Source of the DNA: Polyangiaceae bacterium
Lineage (GTDB): Bacteria > Myxococcota_A > Polyangia > Polyangiales > Polyangiaceae
Assembly: GCA_015075635.1 (NCBI GenBank)
Contig: JABTUA010000002.1
Span: 1,664,501 to 1,728,500, forward strand
DNA length: 64,000 bases
Direction of reading: 5' to 3'
Shown: piece after piece, positions 38,482 through 47,428 of the stretch
Numbering within the stretch: position 1 is the first letter of the stretch
How the letters are laid out: each line of letters starts with the position of its first letter
Made by a program: the position numbers and the translations under genes
Notes under the pieces: model-generated
The model's database searches: none
What the model was told of the DNA's origin: nothing
The model's input: the letters and a program-made list of their open reading frames with translations, nothing else

Positions 38482-40155
38482 ATGTTCGAGCTGCCTCCGA
38501 CCCGGATCAGCGGCCGCGCCCTGCGGACTTTGGTCGCGCTGGTGCGCAATACGCCCGCGAAGCACGCCACTGCGCAAATTCTCCGCGAGCAGCTCGGCAT
38601 CAATGCCATCCGCGCCCTCGGGGCCGACGCGCGCGGTGAGCTGCCGTTCGACCTGGCCCCCATCGTGGCGCGCTGCGAGCACCGGCGCGAGTCGCAGTGC
38701 CTCGGCATCCCGACCGTCGGCGACTGGCCGCGCACCACGGACGCCTGCCAGCGCGCGCTCGCCTCGGGGCGCGTCAGCTCCGAGGAGCTCGTGGTGCGGG
38801 CCCTCGCCGCCGCAGAGCGCCTCGCCGCGCGCACTCCGAGCTTGGGACCGCTGCTCGATCGCGACGAAGCGCGCGCTCTCGAGGCCGCACGCCAGAGCGT
38901 GGAGCGACGTGCCCGAGGGGAGCTTCGTGGACCGCTCGACGGCGTGCCGATCGCCATCAAGGAGGAGATCCACGTCGCTGGCTTGCCCACGCGCGTCGGC
39001 ACGGCGTTCCTGCCGCGCACGGCGGCCAGCACCGACTCCGTTCCAGTCAGCCGTTTGCGCGACGCCGGCGCGCTGATCCTGGGAACGACGCCGATGACCG
39101 AGTACGGCATGTCCCCGCTCGGCGGGAACGTTCACCGGGTGATGCCGCGCAACGCGCACCAGAGCGACCGCTTGCCCGGTGGCAGCTCGAGCGGCTCCGG
39201 CGTCGCCGTGGCGACGGGCGTGGTCCCGGTGGCGCTGGGCGCCGACGGCGGCGGCTCGATCCGCATCCCCGCCGCGTACAACGGCGTGTTCGGCATCAAG
39301 CCGACCTACGGCCGCGTGCCGGTCGTCGGACACGGCGTCCCCGGTGGCTCGAGCGTGGTCCACCTGGGCCCGTTGGGCGCGTCCACCCACGACCTGGCGG
39401 TCTTTCTGGAGGCGGCGAGCGGCGCCGATCCGCGCGATCCCGCTTCGGAGATACAGCCCCCGCTCGACCCCGGCGAGCTAGTGGAGGCCATCGGGCGCGG
39501 GGTCGGCGGCCTGCGCGTCGGCGTGGACGAAGACGAGTGGGCCGCGGCGAGCCCCGAGGTCCGGCAGAGAGGGCGCGAGGCGCTCGGGGCGCTGGAGAAG
39601 GAGGGCGCGACCCTGGTCCCCGTCGGTTTCCGGCTGGCCAAGCACGCGGCCGCCATCGGTTACCTGACCATCGGCCTCGAGTTCATGACCAACCTGGCAG
39701 AGGTGCGCCGCGATCACATGGACGAGCTCGGCCTCGACCTTCAGATGCTGCTCACCAACCTGGAGACGTTCCGCGCCGACGACTACATCGACGCCCAGCG
39801 CCTGCGCGCTGAGCTCCGGCGCGAGGTCGCCTCGCTGCTCACGAACGTCGACGTGCTGGCGCTGCCGACCACCGCGACCACCGCGCCGCCGGTCAGCGAC
39901 AGAGACGCGAGCGAGGGCTTCGTCGATCCGCTCGCCCTCGACGCGGCCTGCCGCTTCGCTTTCGTCGGCAACCTCACCGGCTGCCCGGCGGGCACGGCAC
40001 CGATCGGCATGGACTCCGCCGGCCTGCCCATCGGGCTGCAAATCGTCGGCGACGCCTGGGACGAGGCCGCGGTGCTGCAAGTGCTCGGCCACCTCGAGCG
40101 CATCGGTGTCGCCCACGTGGAGCGCCCGCGCGCGGGTATCGACCTCCTGGCGTGA
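38482..40155 (+). CDS. amidase-signature enzyme
   Basis: 557 residues. The amidase catalytic triad is visible: Lys in PIAIKEEI, the cis-Ser in PGGSSSGSGVAVA, and the nucleophile in GADGGGSIRIPAA. About 95 residues precede the usual start of the domain. Family members hydrolyse amides from aryl amides to tRNA-bound Glu; GatA is unlikely as gatB and gatC are absent and the N terminus is different. A GTG at 38446 or TTG at 38443 would lengthen the protein by 12-13 residues. Confidence 0.85.
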   Translation: MFELPPTRISGRALRTLVALVRNTPAKHATAQILREQLGINAIRALGADARGELPFDLAPIVARCEHRRESQCLGIPTVGDWPRTTDACQRALASGRVSSEELVVRALAAAERLAARTPSLGPLLDRDEARALEAARQSVERRARGELRGPLDGVPIAIKEEIHVAGLPTRVGTAFLPRTAASTDSVPVSRLRDAGALILGTTPMTEYGMSPLGGNVHRVMPRNAHQSDRLPGGSSSGSGVAVATGVVPVALGADGGGSIRIPAAYNGVFGIKPTYGRVPVVGHGVPGGSSVVHLGPLGASTHDLAVFLEAASGADPRDPASEIQPPLDPGELVEAIGRGVGGLRVGVDEDEWAAASPEVRQRGREALGALEKEGATLVPVGFRLAKHAAAIGYLTIGLEFMTNLAEVRRDHMDELGLDLQMLLTNLETFRADDYIDAQRLRAELRREVASLLTNVDVLALPTTATTAPPVSDRDASEGFVDPLALDAACRFAFVGNLTGCPAGTAPIGMDSAGLPIGLQIVGDAWDEAAVLQVLGHLERIGVAHVERPRAGIDLLA

Positions 40156-40158
40156 GCC

Positions 40159-41586
40159 TCAGTCCCCCGCGTCGCCGGCCCCGGCGTCCGCGGAGCTCGG
40201 CGGTGCCGCGCCCTCCGTGTAGCTCGGGTCCCGGCACAGCAGCTGACCCAACCGCGACTCGTCGAGGGACAGCCCGAGCACGCGCATCGCCTCCTGGTCG
40301 GCGTGAAAGCCCATCGAGTTCTCGGCCTCGACGAAGTCCACGAGGAACTGCGCCCGGAGCTGCCGGCGCCGGGCCGGCGCCAGGCGCTCGTCGGTGGCGC
40401 CGGCCCGCTTGGCGCCCTCGATGTCGCGGATCAACGCCACCAGGGCGTCGAGGGCGCGGTCGCGCATGCCGTGGGTCTTCTCCTGGATGGTCTCGACGCG
40501 CTCCCGGAGCGCGCTCTCCGAGGCGCGGTGGCAGGACTGGCAGGCGTTCGAGACGTTCAGGAGCGGGCTCCGCACGTGGTGGTCGCTCACCTTGAAGGAG
40601 CCGACCCGGGTGTACGGCATGTGGCAGTCCGCGCAGGCGACCCCCGCACGCGCGTGCGTGCCCTGACTGAACATCTCGAACTCGGGGTGCTGCGCCTTGA
40701 GCACGCGAGCGCCGGTCTGGGCATGGGTCCAATCGGTGAACCCTTCCGCCTCGTAGTACTCGAGGATCTCGTCCGCCTTGAGGCCGCGGCTCCACGGGTA
40801 CGTGAGCGTCTTGCCTTCGCCCTTGAAGTAGTACTCCACGTGGCATTGGCCGCAGACGAACGAGCGCATCTCCTGCCGCGTGGCATCGCGCATCGGGTCG
40901 TAGCTCGGGACACCCTCGCGCGCCTTTAGCGCCTTGAGCCCGGCCACGAACGCTGGCCGCGTCAGGCGGAGCTGCATCGTCGTCGCGTCGTGGCAGTCGA
41001 TGCAGGCGACGGGGTGCTCCACCTGCTTGGTCGCCTCGGCGTAGGGCATGCGGTTCAGCGCGTCGAAGCCTGCGGCCACGTCCCCGCCGCCGAGCTTGGT
41101 GTAGAGCGCGTGGGTCGAGGCGTGGCAGTTCAGGCAAGTGCCGGGCTGCTTGGCGAACGCCTGCCGTTCGGTGTAGCGCTGATCGACCAGCATGAACGCG
41201 TGCCCGCGCTCCTCGCGAAAGTCGTGCGAGAAGGCGTAGCCGGCCCACACGACCTTCAGGCGCGGGTCCTCCTCCAGCCGCGACTGCGCGACGACGGAGC
41301 GCGGGTCCGCCTGAGTCGGCGAGCGCTGCACCGCCTCGCTGCCGCCATAGCGGGTCCTCACTTGATCCACGGTGCGGCGGTAGCCGTCGTACTGGTGCGG
41401 GAAGTTCTTGCCCCAGACGGCCGGATCCACCACCGAGTCGTCGAGCTCGACCACGCGAAAGAACGGGTTCTTCGCCTCCTGCTTCTTCTCGAAGATGTTG
41501 ACCAACAAAGCCGCCAGCCCGGCGCTGGCCAAGGCGGCCACCGACAACACCGTCACGAGCTTCCAGCGCGATCTTTTCTCCTCCAT
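40159..41586 (-). CDS. nrfA: ammonia-forming cytochrome c nitrite reductase
   Basis: 475 residues with a membrane/signal helix (about 8-30). Five heme motifs: CLNCH, CIDCH, CGQCH, CADCH and CQSCH. In most NrfA the first, catalytic heme is bound by CxxCK with Lys as the distal ligand; here it is CxxCH, as in Campylobacter-type enzymes. Other active-site features remain: EERGHAFMLVD (Arg), CGQCHVEYYF (Tyr) and KAQHPEFEMFSQGTHA (His). It reduces nitrite to ammonium with six electrons from NrfH, encoded 12 bases upstream. Confidence 0.92.
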   Translation of the reverse strand: MEEKRSRWKLVTVLSVAALASAGLAALLVNIFEKKQEAKNPFFRVVELDDSVVDPAVWGKNFPHQYDGYRRTVDQVRTRYGGSEAVQRSPTQADPRSVVAQSRLEEDPRLKVVWAGYAFSHDFREERGHAFMLVDQRYTERQAFAKQPGTCLNCHASTHALYTKLGGGDVAAGFDALNRMPYAEATKQVEHPVACIDCHDATTMQLRLTRPAFVAGLKALKAREGVPSYDPMRDATRQEMRSFVCGQCHVEYYFKGEGKTLTYPWSRGLKADEILEYYEAEGFTDWTHAQTGARVLKAQHPEFEMFSQGTHARAGVACADCHMPYTRVGSFKVSDHHVRSPLLNVSNACQSCHRASESALRERVETIQEKTHGMRDRALDALVALIRDIEGAKRAGATDERLAPARRRQLRAQFLVDFVEAENSMGFHADQEAMRVLGLSLDESRLGQLLCRDPSYTEGAAPPSSADAGAGDAGD

Positions 41587-41598
41587 GCTTCCTCCTCG

Positions 41599-42048
41599 TC
41601 AGTCGGGGTGGCCCACGGAGCCGTGGCAGCGCTTGCAGTCGGCGAGATCGCGTTCGTTCGGGCTCGAGGCGTGCATCGACTCCACGATCGAGGCGTGGCA
41701 CTTCGAGCAGGCCTGGCGCGCGATGCGCTGGTTCAGCGCGTTGGCGCGGATGGGCTCGGCAAAGCGCCCGGTCGTGAACGCCAGCGAGTGATTGAAGCCG
41801 TTCAGCGCCTTGGTGGCGTATTTGCCCAGCGTCCCCGGCGGCGTGTGGCAGTCGTTGCAGCTGGCCACGTCGTGGTGCGAGCTCTTGAGCCAGCTCTCGT
41901 ACTGCTCGCGCATGACGTGGCAATTCGCGCACGCCGCCGAGTCGTCGAGCAAATACGAGTAGCCCCGCGCGTAGCCGAAGGTGTAGAGGGCCAAGCCCAG
42001 CGCGACGCCGGGTGCGGCGGCGAGCACGTTCCAAAGCGAGAAGCGCAT
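41599..42048 (-). CDS. nrfH: NapC/NirT-family quinol dehydrogenase subunit of nitrite reductase
   Basis: 149 residues. One N-terminal membrane anchor (about 5-28) and four heme motifs: CANCH, CNDCH, CSKCH and CKRCH, the NrfH number. It takes electrons from quinol and passes them to NrfA. Longer in-frame forms exist, but this ATG begins the membrane anchor. A 133-base gap separates it from the upstream operon and could hold its own promoter; no clear -35/-10 pair was found. Confidence 0.92.
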   Translation of the reverse strand: MRFSLWNVLAAAPGVALGLALYTFGYARGYSYLLDDSAACANCHVMREQYESWLKSSHHDVASCNDCHTPPGTLGKYATKALNGFNHSLAFTTGRFAEPIRANALNQRIARQACSKCHASIVESMHASSPNERDLADCKRCHGSVGHPD

Positions 42049-42181
42049 CCCTCGGCAGGGATGGTGCCGGCCGAGTGCGGGCTTGGGAAGCACGATGGGG
42101 AATGTGCAGACCGCGTCCTGGACGCGCCCCGTCTCGGGTTTCGCGCCTCGAGGGTGCACCGGTGCCAGGGCGCCGAAGGTG

Positions 42182-42493
42182 TCAGAGCTCGCCCTTCTTC
42201 GCCTTCTCGACCCACTTGTCGATCTCTTCTTCGATCAACTTGATGGCCGTGCCCTTGAACGGCCGCAGCATGAACGGGACGTCGAGGTCCATGGCGATGT
42301 CGCGCTCGTCCACCTCGAGCGTTCCGGTGAGCCCGATGCCCTTGACCTTGAAGTGGATCTCGGCGCGGCGGTCGTTCACCCAGCGGGCTTCCGGGTGGTA
42401 CTGCGCGAAGCGCTCTTTGTACGAGGCGAACGCCGCGTCCGCGACCTTGCGAGCCGTGTCGAATCCCAGACCGTGGTGCACGACGTGCTTCAT
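42182..42493 (-). CDS. polyhydroxyalkanoic-acid system family protein (PHA granule region type)
   Basis: 103 residues. HHGLGFDTARKVADAA at the start, a two-strand middle (AEIHFKVKGIGLTGTLEV) and VPFMLRPFKGTAIKLIEEEIDKWV at the end match the small family named for PHA-synthesis loci. Its role is not established. Three PHB-depolymerase-like lipoproteins occur elsewhere in the window, but no PHA synthase was found here. Confidence 0.7.
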   Translation of the reverse strand: MKHVVHHGLGFDTARKVADAAFASYKERFAQYHPEARWVNDRRAEIHFKVKGIGLTGTLEVDERDIAMDLDVPFMLRPFKGTAIKLIEEEIDKWVEKAKKGEL

Positions 42494-42532
42494 GGGCGCC
42501 ACCACCTAACCCAAGCCGCAGCCGTTTTCCAG

Positions 42533-43465
42533 TCACTCCGGGAGCCCGAAGTGCTCCCGCGCGCGCTTCTGCCGGGCCTGCCGGGCCTTGCCGGCGACGG
42601 AGAGCAGCGGCCGATCGCGCTCCCAGCGCCGCGCTTCGGCGGCGTCCACCTGCGCCCAGAGGGGCTCCGCGTCTTGGACGAACGCCTCGGTCTCGGCCAA
42701 CAGGCCCGCGAGCGCCAGGTGGGTGGCCGGCGCGAGCGGATCCCGATCGCGAAGGTCGCGCGCGGAGCCGACCAGCGCGAGCAGTCGCTCGACCCGCGAG
42801 GCCGGCCAACCCGAGCGCCGCGCGACGCCGAGCAGGTAGCCGAGCAGCGCCGCATGGACGTGCAGATCCTCGATGCTGCGGAACGGCTTCAGGTACCGAG
42901 CGTACCCGTCGCCGGGCAAGACCTGGCTCGCCTCCACCGCCGCGTCGCGGAACCGGATCGTCGCATGCGGGACCTCGGGCACGAAGGGCGTTTCGGGCAT
43001 GGCGGCGACCTCGATCCCCTGCCCCGGCAGCGCGACGCGCACCACGACGAGCTGGCTCTTCCCTTCGCGCTCGCCCGTCTTGGCGACCACCAGCGCCTGC
43101 TCTGCCAGCGGTCCGAGCGTCGCCCAGCGCTTCTCTCCGTCGAGCACGAAGCCCTGCCCGCGGGGCTCGAGCAGGGTCTGGATGGCGCGCGGGTGGTTGC
43201 CGCCCTCCTCGCTCGCACACAGGCAAGTTGGCACGGGGTCGAGCCCCGTGAAGAGAGCTCGCAGGGCCGCGTCGTACCCACCGGCAAAGGCGAAGCCCAG
43301 GCGATCGGCGGTCACGCCGGCGAGCAACGCGCGATCGATGCCCAGCGCCGCGTGGCGCGCGCCCGCCGACCTCTGCCACCACTCCGGCAGGTCTGCCGCC
43401 AGCACCGGCTCGGCAGAGAGCAACGCTTCGAGGATCGCCGTGTCGGTCGCGGGAGCGAGAGTCAT
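42533..43465 (-). CDS. acyl-CoA dehydrogenase-like flavoprotein (short form)
   Basis: 310 residues, shorter than the usual 380. The middle beta-domain is recognisable: LCASEEGGNHPRAIQT, LDGEKRWATLGPLA and the FRDAAVEASQVLPGDGY block. The C-terminal four-helix bundle is abbreviated and the usual catalytic Glu region was not found, so activity is uncertain. The start codon overlaps the stop of the endonuclease/phosphatase-like gene (ATGA). Confidence 0.75.
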   Translation of the reverse strand: MTLAPATDTAILEALLSAEPVLAADLPEWWQRSAGARHAALGIDRALLAGVTADRLGFAFAGGYDAALRALFTGLDPVPTCLCASEEGGNHPRAIQTLLEPRGQGFVLDGEKRWATLGPLAEQALVVAKTGEREGKSQLVVVRVALPGQGIEVAAMPETPFVPEVPHATIRFRDAAVEASQVLPGDGYARYLKPFRSIEDLHVHAALLGYLLGVARRSGWPASRVERLLALVGSARDLRDRDPLAPATHLALAGLLAETEAFVQDAEPLWAQVDAAEARRWERDRPLLSVAGKARQARQKRAREHFGLPE

Positions 43466-44307
43466 TGCTCCCGCCGGGTCGCCGCGATCTCCGTCACGAC
43501 GCCGAAGTGGTCGCTCGGCCAGAGCTCGCCCTCGGGGTGTGGCTCGCTCTCGGCGAAGGCGAGCCGGGTCTCGAGAGGCTCGCCGCGGAAGCCCCGATCC
43601 GGACCGCGCACGAAGACGTAGTCGATGCGCCGCGGCGGCTCGTGGGCCAGAGCGGCGAAGCGGTTCTTGCGGTCGAAGGTGTAGCCCGGACCGTCACCGC
43701 CGTGGAGCCAGGCGTCGGCGAAATACACGCTCTTGCCCTCCACCGTCGCGTGCCCGGAGAGGTAGCGGATCTCGTCCGACTCGGGCCCGGCGTTGAAGTC
43801 GCCCATCAGCACCGGCGGCAGCCGGCTCTCGTCCACCGGGCAGAGCTCGAAGATCTTGTCGACGATGAAGCGTACCTGGAGCAAACGAACGCTGCCGTGG
43901 TGGAGCTTCCAGTTCAGGTGGGTGACGAAGACCGGCAAGAGCCCGTGCGGCGTTCCGACCAGCGCGTAAAGGAGCACGCGCGCCTCGCCCGGATCCGCCC
44001 CGGGCAAGGCGAAGTGCGCTTCTTCGATGATGGGATGACGGCTGGCGAGCGCGTTGCCGAACGAGAGCCCGGCGCCGTAGTGCATCGCGGGAGCGAACGC
44101 GAGCTCGAAGCCGAGCCCCTCACAGAGCTCGACGGCCTGACAGCTCTCCGCGTCCGGCGCCGGTTCGTCCAGACGCAGCACCTCCTGGAGCCCGAGCACG
44201 TCCGGCGCGAGCGCCGCGAGCTGCTTCCGGATCAGCGCCGCGCGCGCGGGCCAGGGTCCGGACTTGTTCCAGATGTTGAGGGTGGCGATGCGCAAGCGTT
44301 CGGTCAT
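43462..44307 (-). CDS. endonuclease/exonuclease/phosphatase (EEP) family hydrolase
   Basis: 281 residues. RIATLNIWNKSG, VLGLQEVLR (Glu), PVFVTHLNWK (His), VLMGDFNAGPES (Asp and Asn) and LWPSDHFGVV (terminal Asp-His) are the ordered EEP catalytic motifs. The family includes sphingomyelinases, inositol phosphatases and nucleases; no signal peptide is present, so a cytoplasmic phosphodiesterase is likely. It overlaps its neighbours on both sides by four bases (ATGA). Confidence 0.85.
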   Translation of the reverse strand: MTERLRIATLNIWNKSGPWPARAALIRKQLAALAPDVLGLQEVLRLDEPAPDAESCQAVELCEGLGFELAFAPAMHYGAGLSFGNALASRHPIIEEAHFALPGADPGEARVLLYALVGTPHGLLPVFVTHLNWKLHHGSVRLLQVRFIVDKIFELCPVDESRLPPVLMGDFNAGPESDEIRYLSGHATVEGKSVYFADAWLHGGDGPGYTFDRKNRFAALAHEPPRRIDYVFVRGPDRGFRGEPLETRLAFAESEPHPEGELWPSDHFGVVTEIAATRREQ

Positions 44308-45179
44308 TCCTCGTCCCTCCCGTACAGCTCTTCGACTGCGAACAGGTCCTTCGATCCGAGCCCGGCCTCCACCGCGCGCCCGACCTCGGCGCGGGCCGCG
44401 GCGTGCGTCGGCATCACCGCGCCGAGCTCCTGCTGGAGCTCCGCGCACAGCTCCGCGTCGCGCAGCACCAGCTCGAGCACGAAGTCCGGATCGTCGTAGC
44501 GGCGTGCGAGCACCCGCTCGCGCTTGCCCTGGTACGCGGGCGTTGCGAACGCCCCCTCGGTGAAGGCCGCGACCAGCACCTCCCGCGAGAGCCCCGCGCG
44601 CTCGCCGAGACGCAGCATGGACGCGAACGCCATCAGGTGCTGACACCCGAGGCCGTTCAGCACCACCTTCAGCGCCTGGCCCGCGCCGACGGGGCCCGCG
44701 TGGAGCGTGCGCCTTCCGACCGCCGCGAACACAGGCGCGAGCGCCGCGACGTCGGCCGCGTCGCCTCCCGCGAGCACCACCAGCTCGCCGCGCTCTGCCG
44801 GACCTCGAGTGCCGCTCACCGGCGCGTCCACGAAGCGCGCTCCGCGCTCGGTCAAGCGAGCGGCTGCGGCGCGGGCCGCGACGGGGCCGCTGGTCGAGAA
44901 ATCGACGTAGAGCTTGCCCGCGATCTCGCCTTCCGCCGCTCCGCTCGGGCCAAACAGCACGCTCTCCAGGGCCTCGCCTCCGGTGAGCATGCTGCAGATG
45001 ACGTCGGCAGCGGCCGCGGCTTCTGCCGGCGTCGCCGCCCGCGGCGCGCCGAGCACGGCGCTCCGCTCGGGGCTGCGGTTCCAGACCACCAGTGGGAAGC
45101 CCGCTCGCACGAGCCGCAGGGCCATCGGGCCCCCCATGGTTCCCAGGCCCAGAAACGCGACGCGAGGCAGGCTCGACAC
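44304..45179 (-). CDS. NAD(P)-dependent beta-hydroxyacid dehydrogenase (3-hydroxyisobutyrate dehydrogenase family)
   Basis: 291 residues from a GTG. The Rossmann motif FLGLGTMGGPMA is at the N terminus; FVDAPVSGTRGPAERGEL is the substrate-binding signature; the catalytic Lys lies in GAGQALKVVLNGL. It is the first gene of a four-gene, mostly overlapping operon (dehydrogenase, EEP hydrolase, acyl-CoA-dehydrogenase-like protein, PHA-system protein), consistent with branched-chain or hydroxyacid catabolism. Glyoxylate/succinic semialdehyde reductase is an alternative. Confidence 0.9.
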   Translation of the reverse strand: MSSLPRVAFLGLGTMGGPMALRLVRAGFPLVVWNRSPERSAVLGAPRAATPAEAAAAADVICSMLTGGEALESVLFGPSGAAEGEIAGKLYVDFSTSGPVAARAAAARLTERGARFVDAPVSGTRGPAERGELVVLAGGDAADVAALAPVFAAVGRRTLHAGPVGAGQALKVVLNGLGCQHLMAFASMLRLGERAGLSREVLVAAFTEGAFATPAYQGKRERVLARRYDDPDFVLELVLRDAELCAELQQELGAVMPTHAAARAEVGRAVEAGLGSKDLFAVEELYGRDEE

Positions 45180-45308
45180 GGCCAGGAGGCTAGCCTGGGC
45201 GGGGCCCGGAAAAAAATCCGGGAACCCGCCGCTGCGGGCCGCTGTCACTCCCCACAATCCGCCGCGTCGGGTGGCGGTTCGGGCGATGGCCCAGAGAAGG
45301 AGCAGGCG

Positions 45309-45704
45309 ATGAGCCGTCGTGCGCTGGCATTCGTGTTCGGTTTTGGGGCATTTGGGGCGCTCTCGTTGCCGGCCGGCGAGCCTTGGACCAGCCCGGGCCT
45401 GCCCGTCGCCGTGGCCCACGCCCAGGAGACCGCCGAGAGCTGCCTGGGCTTCAAGAAGAGCGACATCGACAGGGGCATCGCCTTCGACATCGAGTCGAGC
45501 TGCGGCATGAAGCTCGCGTGCAAGGTGAGCTGGGTCGTGAAGTGCGCCGACAACGACGGCAAGCCCGAGTCCACCAGCGCCAAGAGCGAGCGCTTCGAGC
45601 TCGCCTCGAACGAGAGCCACAGCGTCACGATGTCGGCATCCAGCTGCAAGCAGGCCTGGAAGGTCGAAGACGTGCGCTGGGGCTGCGATCCCGTGAAAAA
45701 GTGA
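45309..45704 (+). CDS. small exported four-stranded protein with paired cysteines
   Basis: 131 residues. A signal peptide runs to about residue 38 (VAVAHAQ). The mature part holds six Cys (CLGFKK, SSCGMKLAC, VVKCADN, SSCKQAW, GCDPVKK). GAGAAGGAG lies 8 bases before the ATG. No family recognised. It precedes the DUF3570 operon by 27 bases and may belong to it. Confidence 0.7.
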   Translation: MSRRALAFVFGFGAFGALSLPAGEPWTSPGLPVAVAHAQETAESCLGFKKSDIDRGIAFDIESSCGMKLACKVSWVVKCADNDGKPESTSAKSERFELASNESHSVTMSASSCKQAWKVEDVRWGCDPVKK

Positions 45705-45731
45705 GCCGGCTGCGCTAGCGTTCGCTGGCCC

Positions 45732-46907
45732 GTGCTCCGTCGCCAGCTCTCAATTCGTCTCCTCGCCACGCTTGCGCTGGCGAGCGCAACCGGCACCGCG
45801 GAGCCGGGCGTGCGCTGGGAGACCGGCGGCGAGGTCGCCGGCTACCTCGACACCGACCACGTCTGGGCGCTGACGCCGTCCGCTCACGCCAGTGCGCGCG
45901 AGCCAAGCGCCGGCTGGAACGCCAGCGGCAGTTACCTGGTGGACATCGTCTCGGCGGCGTCGGTGGACATCGTCTCGGCGGCGAGCCCGCGCTGGTTCGA
46001 GGTCCGGCACGCCGGCGCGCTCAGCGGAGGCTACAAGCCCGGCGCGGCTGCCGTGTCGGCGAGCCTGGCGACGTCCATCGAGCCGGACTTCACCTCCTTC
46101 GCGGCGGGCGCCACCGGCAGCCACGATTTCGCGCGCAAGAACCTGGTGCTGTCCCTCGGCTACGTGTACGAGCACGCCGTAGCGGGGCGCACCGGCACGC
46201 CGTTCTCCGTCTACGCGCTGCGCGCCGATCGCCACCAGCTCGCGGCCCGCGCCGAGATCGTAGTCGGACCTGCCACGCTCCTCTCGCCGGCGCTCGACGT
46301 TCACTTCGAGTCGGGGCGCCAGGAGAAGCCCTACCGCTGGCTGCCGCTGTTCGACGCCGCCGTCGCGTCGAGCGTCCCGGTGGGCGCCTCGATCGACGAG
46401 GTGAACCAGCTGCGCCTGCCCGGGCGCGTCGCCGAGCATTTGCCCGACACGCGGCAGCGCTACGCCGCGAGCGCGCGCCTCGCGCACCGCTTCGCGCGCT
46501 CGACCTTGACGCTCTGGGACCGGGCCTACCTGGACAGCTGGGGGCTCCTGGCCACCACCACCGACGTCAAGTGGGTGTTCGAGCTCTCGCGCCGCTGGTC
46601 GGTCTGGCCGCACCTCCGCTTCCACGATCAGTCGGCCGCCACGTTCTGGCGCCGCGCGTACGTCGGCCGCATCGGCGCCGGCAGCGTGGTGGTGCCCGAG
46701 CACCGCAGCGGAGACCGAGAGCTGTCCCCGTTCTGGACGGCGACCGCCGGTCCGGGGCTGCGCTTCGATCTCGGGTCGCCGACCCCCCGGAGCCTGAGCG
46801 CCACGCTGGAATTCGACGGCGCCTACACGCAGTTCCGCGACGCGCTCTACATCGACCATCGCTGGAGTGGCCTCGCCGTGGCAGGCTTCAGCGCGAGGTT
46901 CGAGTGA
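45732..46907 (+). CDS. DUF3570-type outer-membrane beta-barrel protein
   Basis: 391 residues from a GTG. A signal peptide (about 1-22) is followed by alternating amphipathic strands. The N-terminal motif VDIVSAASVDIVSAASPRW, followed by FEVRHAGALSGGYKPG, is typical for DUF3570. The C terminus ends in Phe-Glu after an aromatic strand, as for outer-membrane barrels. The stop overlaps the following heme-lipoprotein start (GTGA), so barrel and cytochrome-like proteins are made together. Confidence 0.85.
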   Translation: MLRRQLSIRLLATLALASATGTAEPGVRWETGGEVAGYLDTDHVWALTPSAHASAREPSAGWNASGSYLVDIVSAASVDIVSAASPRWFEVRHAGALSGGYKPGAAAVSASLATSIEPDFTSFAAGATGSHDFARKNLVLSLGYVYEHAVAGRTGTPFSVYALRADRHQLAARAEIVVGPATLLSPALDVHFESGRQEKPYRWLPLFDAAVASSVPVGASIDEVNQLRLPGRVAEHLPDTRQRYAASARLAHRFARSTLTLWDRAYLDSWGLLATTTDVKWVFELSRRWSVWPHLRFHDQSAATFWRRAYVGRIGAGSVVVPEHRSGDRELSPFWTATAGPGLRFDLGSPTPRSLSATLEFDGAYTQFRDALYIDHRWSGLAVAGFSARFE

Positions 46908-47428
46908 AGCGCTGGCTCCTGCTCCTTCCGGCCGTGCTCGCCGCGAGCGCTTGCCGCGATCCGGCGCTCGACGCCAAGGCCGAGGCGCTCGGGCCGGATC
47001 CTGGACCCTACGAGGAAGGCCCGCTCCACCGCGCGGGCTTCCCGTGCACGTACTGTCACGCCAAGGGTGGGCGCGCCGAGCCGAATTTCGATCTGGCCGG
47101 CACGGTGTACGCCGAGAAGGACTCGCCGGAGGGTCTGCCCGGCGTGACGGTGCGCTTGTTCGACTCGAAGGGCCGGCAGCAGACCGTCGGCACGAACGAG
47201 GTCGGCACCTTCTTCCTGGAAGAGGGCGCGCTCGAGCTCGAGTTCCCGCTCTGGGTGAGGCTCGAGTACGGCGACGAGCGGCGCTGCATGAAGACCCCGA
47301 TCCGTCGCGAGAGGTCTTGCGCGGCGTGCCACTTCGATCCGGCCGGCCCCAGCCGAACGTTCCGCGTGTACCTGCGGGACGACGAACCCGTGTCCGGCCG
47401 CGACTCGTGCAAGGAGCCGACCCCATGA
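46904..47428 (+). CDS. di-heme-motif lipoprotein with carboxypeptidase-regulatory-like domain
   Basis: 174 residues from a GTG. The signal ends VLAASAC. CTYCH near residue 49 and CAACH near 145 are c-type heme motifs; between them lies an Ig-like fold (FDLAGTVYAEKD, VTVRLFDSKGR, NEVGTFFLEEG). The same order occurs in the next gene. The lipid anchor and overlapping reading frame with the DUF3570 barrel suggest an outer-membrane electron-carrying partner; this is inference. Confidence 0.8.
   Translation: MKRWLLLLPAVLAASACRDPALDAKAEALGPDPGPYEEGPLHRAGFPCTYCHAKGGRAEPNFDLAGTVYAEKDSPEGLPGVTVRLFDSKGRQQTVGTNEVGTFFLEEGALELEFPLWVRLEYGDERRCMKTPIRRERSCAACHFDPAGPSRTFRVYLRDDEPVSGRDSCKEPTP

Noticed and set aside
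45940..45984. 24-base tandem duplication in the DUF3570 gene
   Set aside because: The repeated VDIVSAAS is a normal family motif, so it probably is not a recent duplication.
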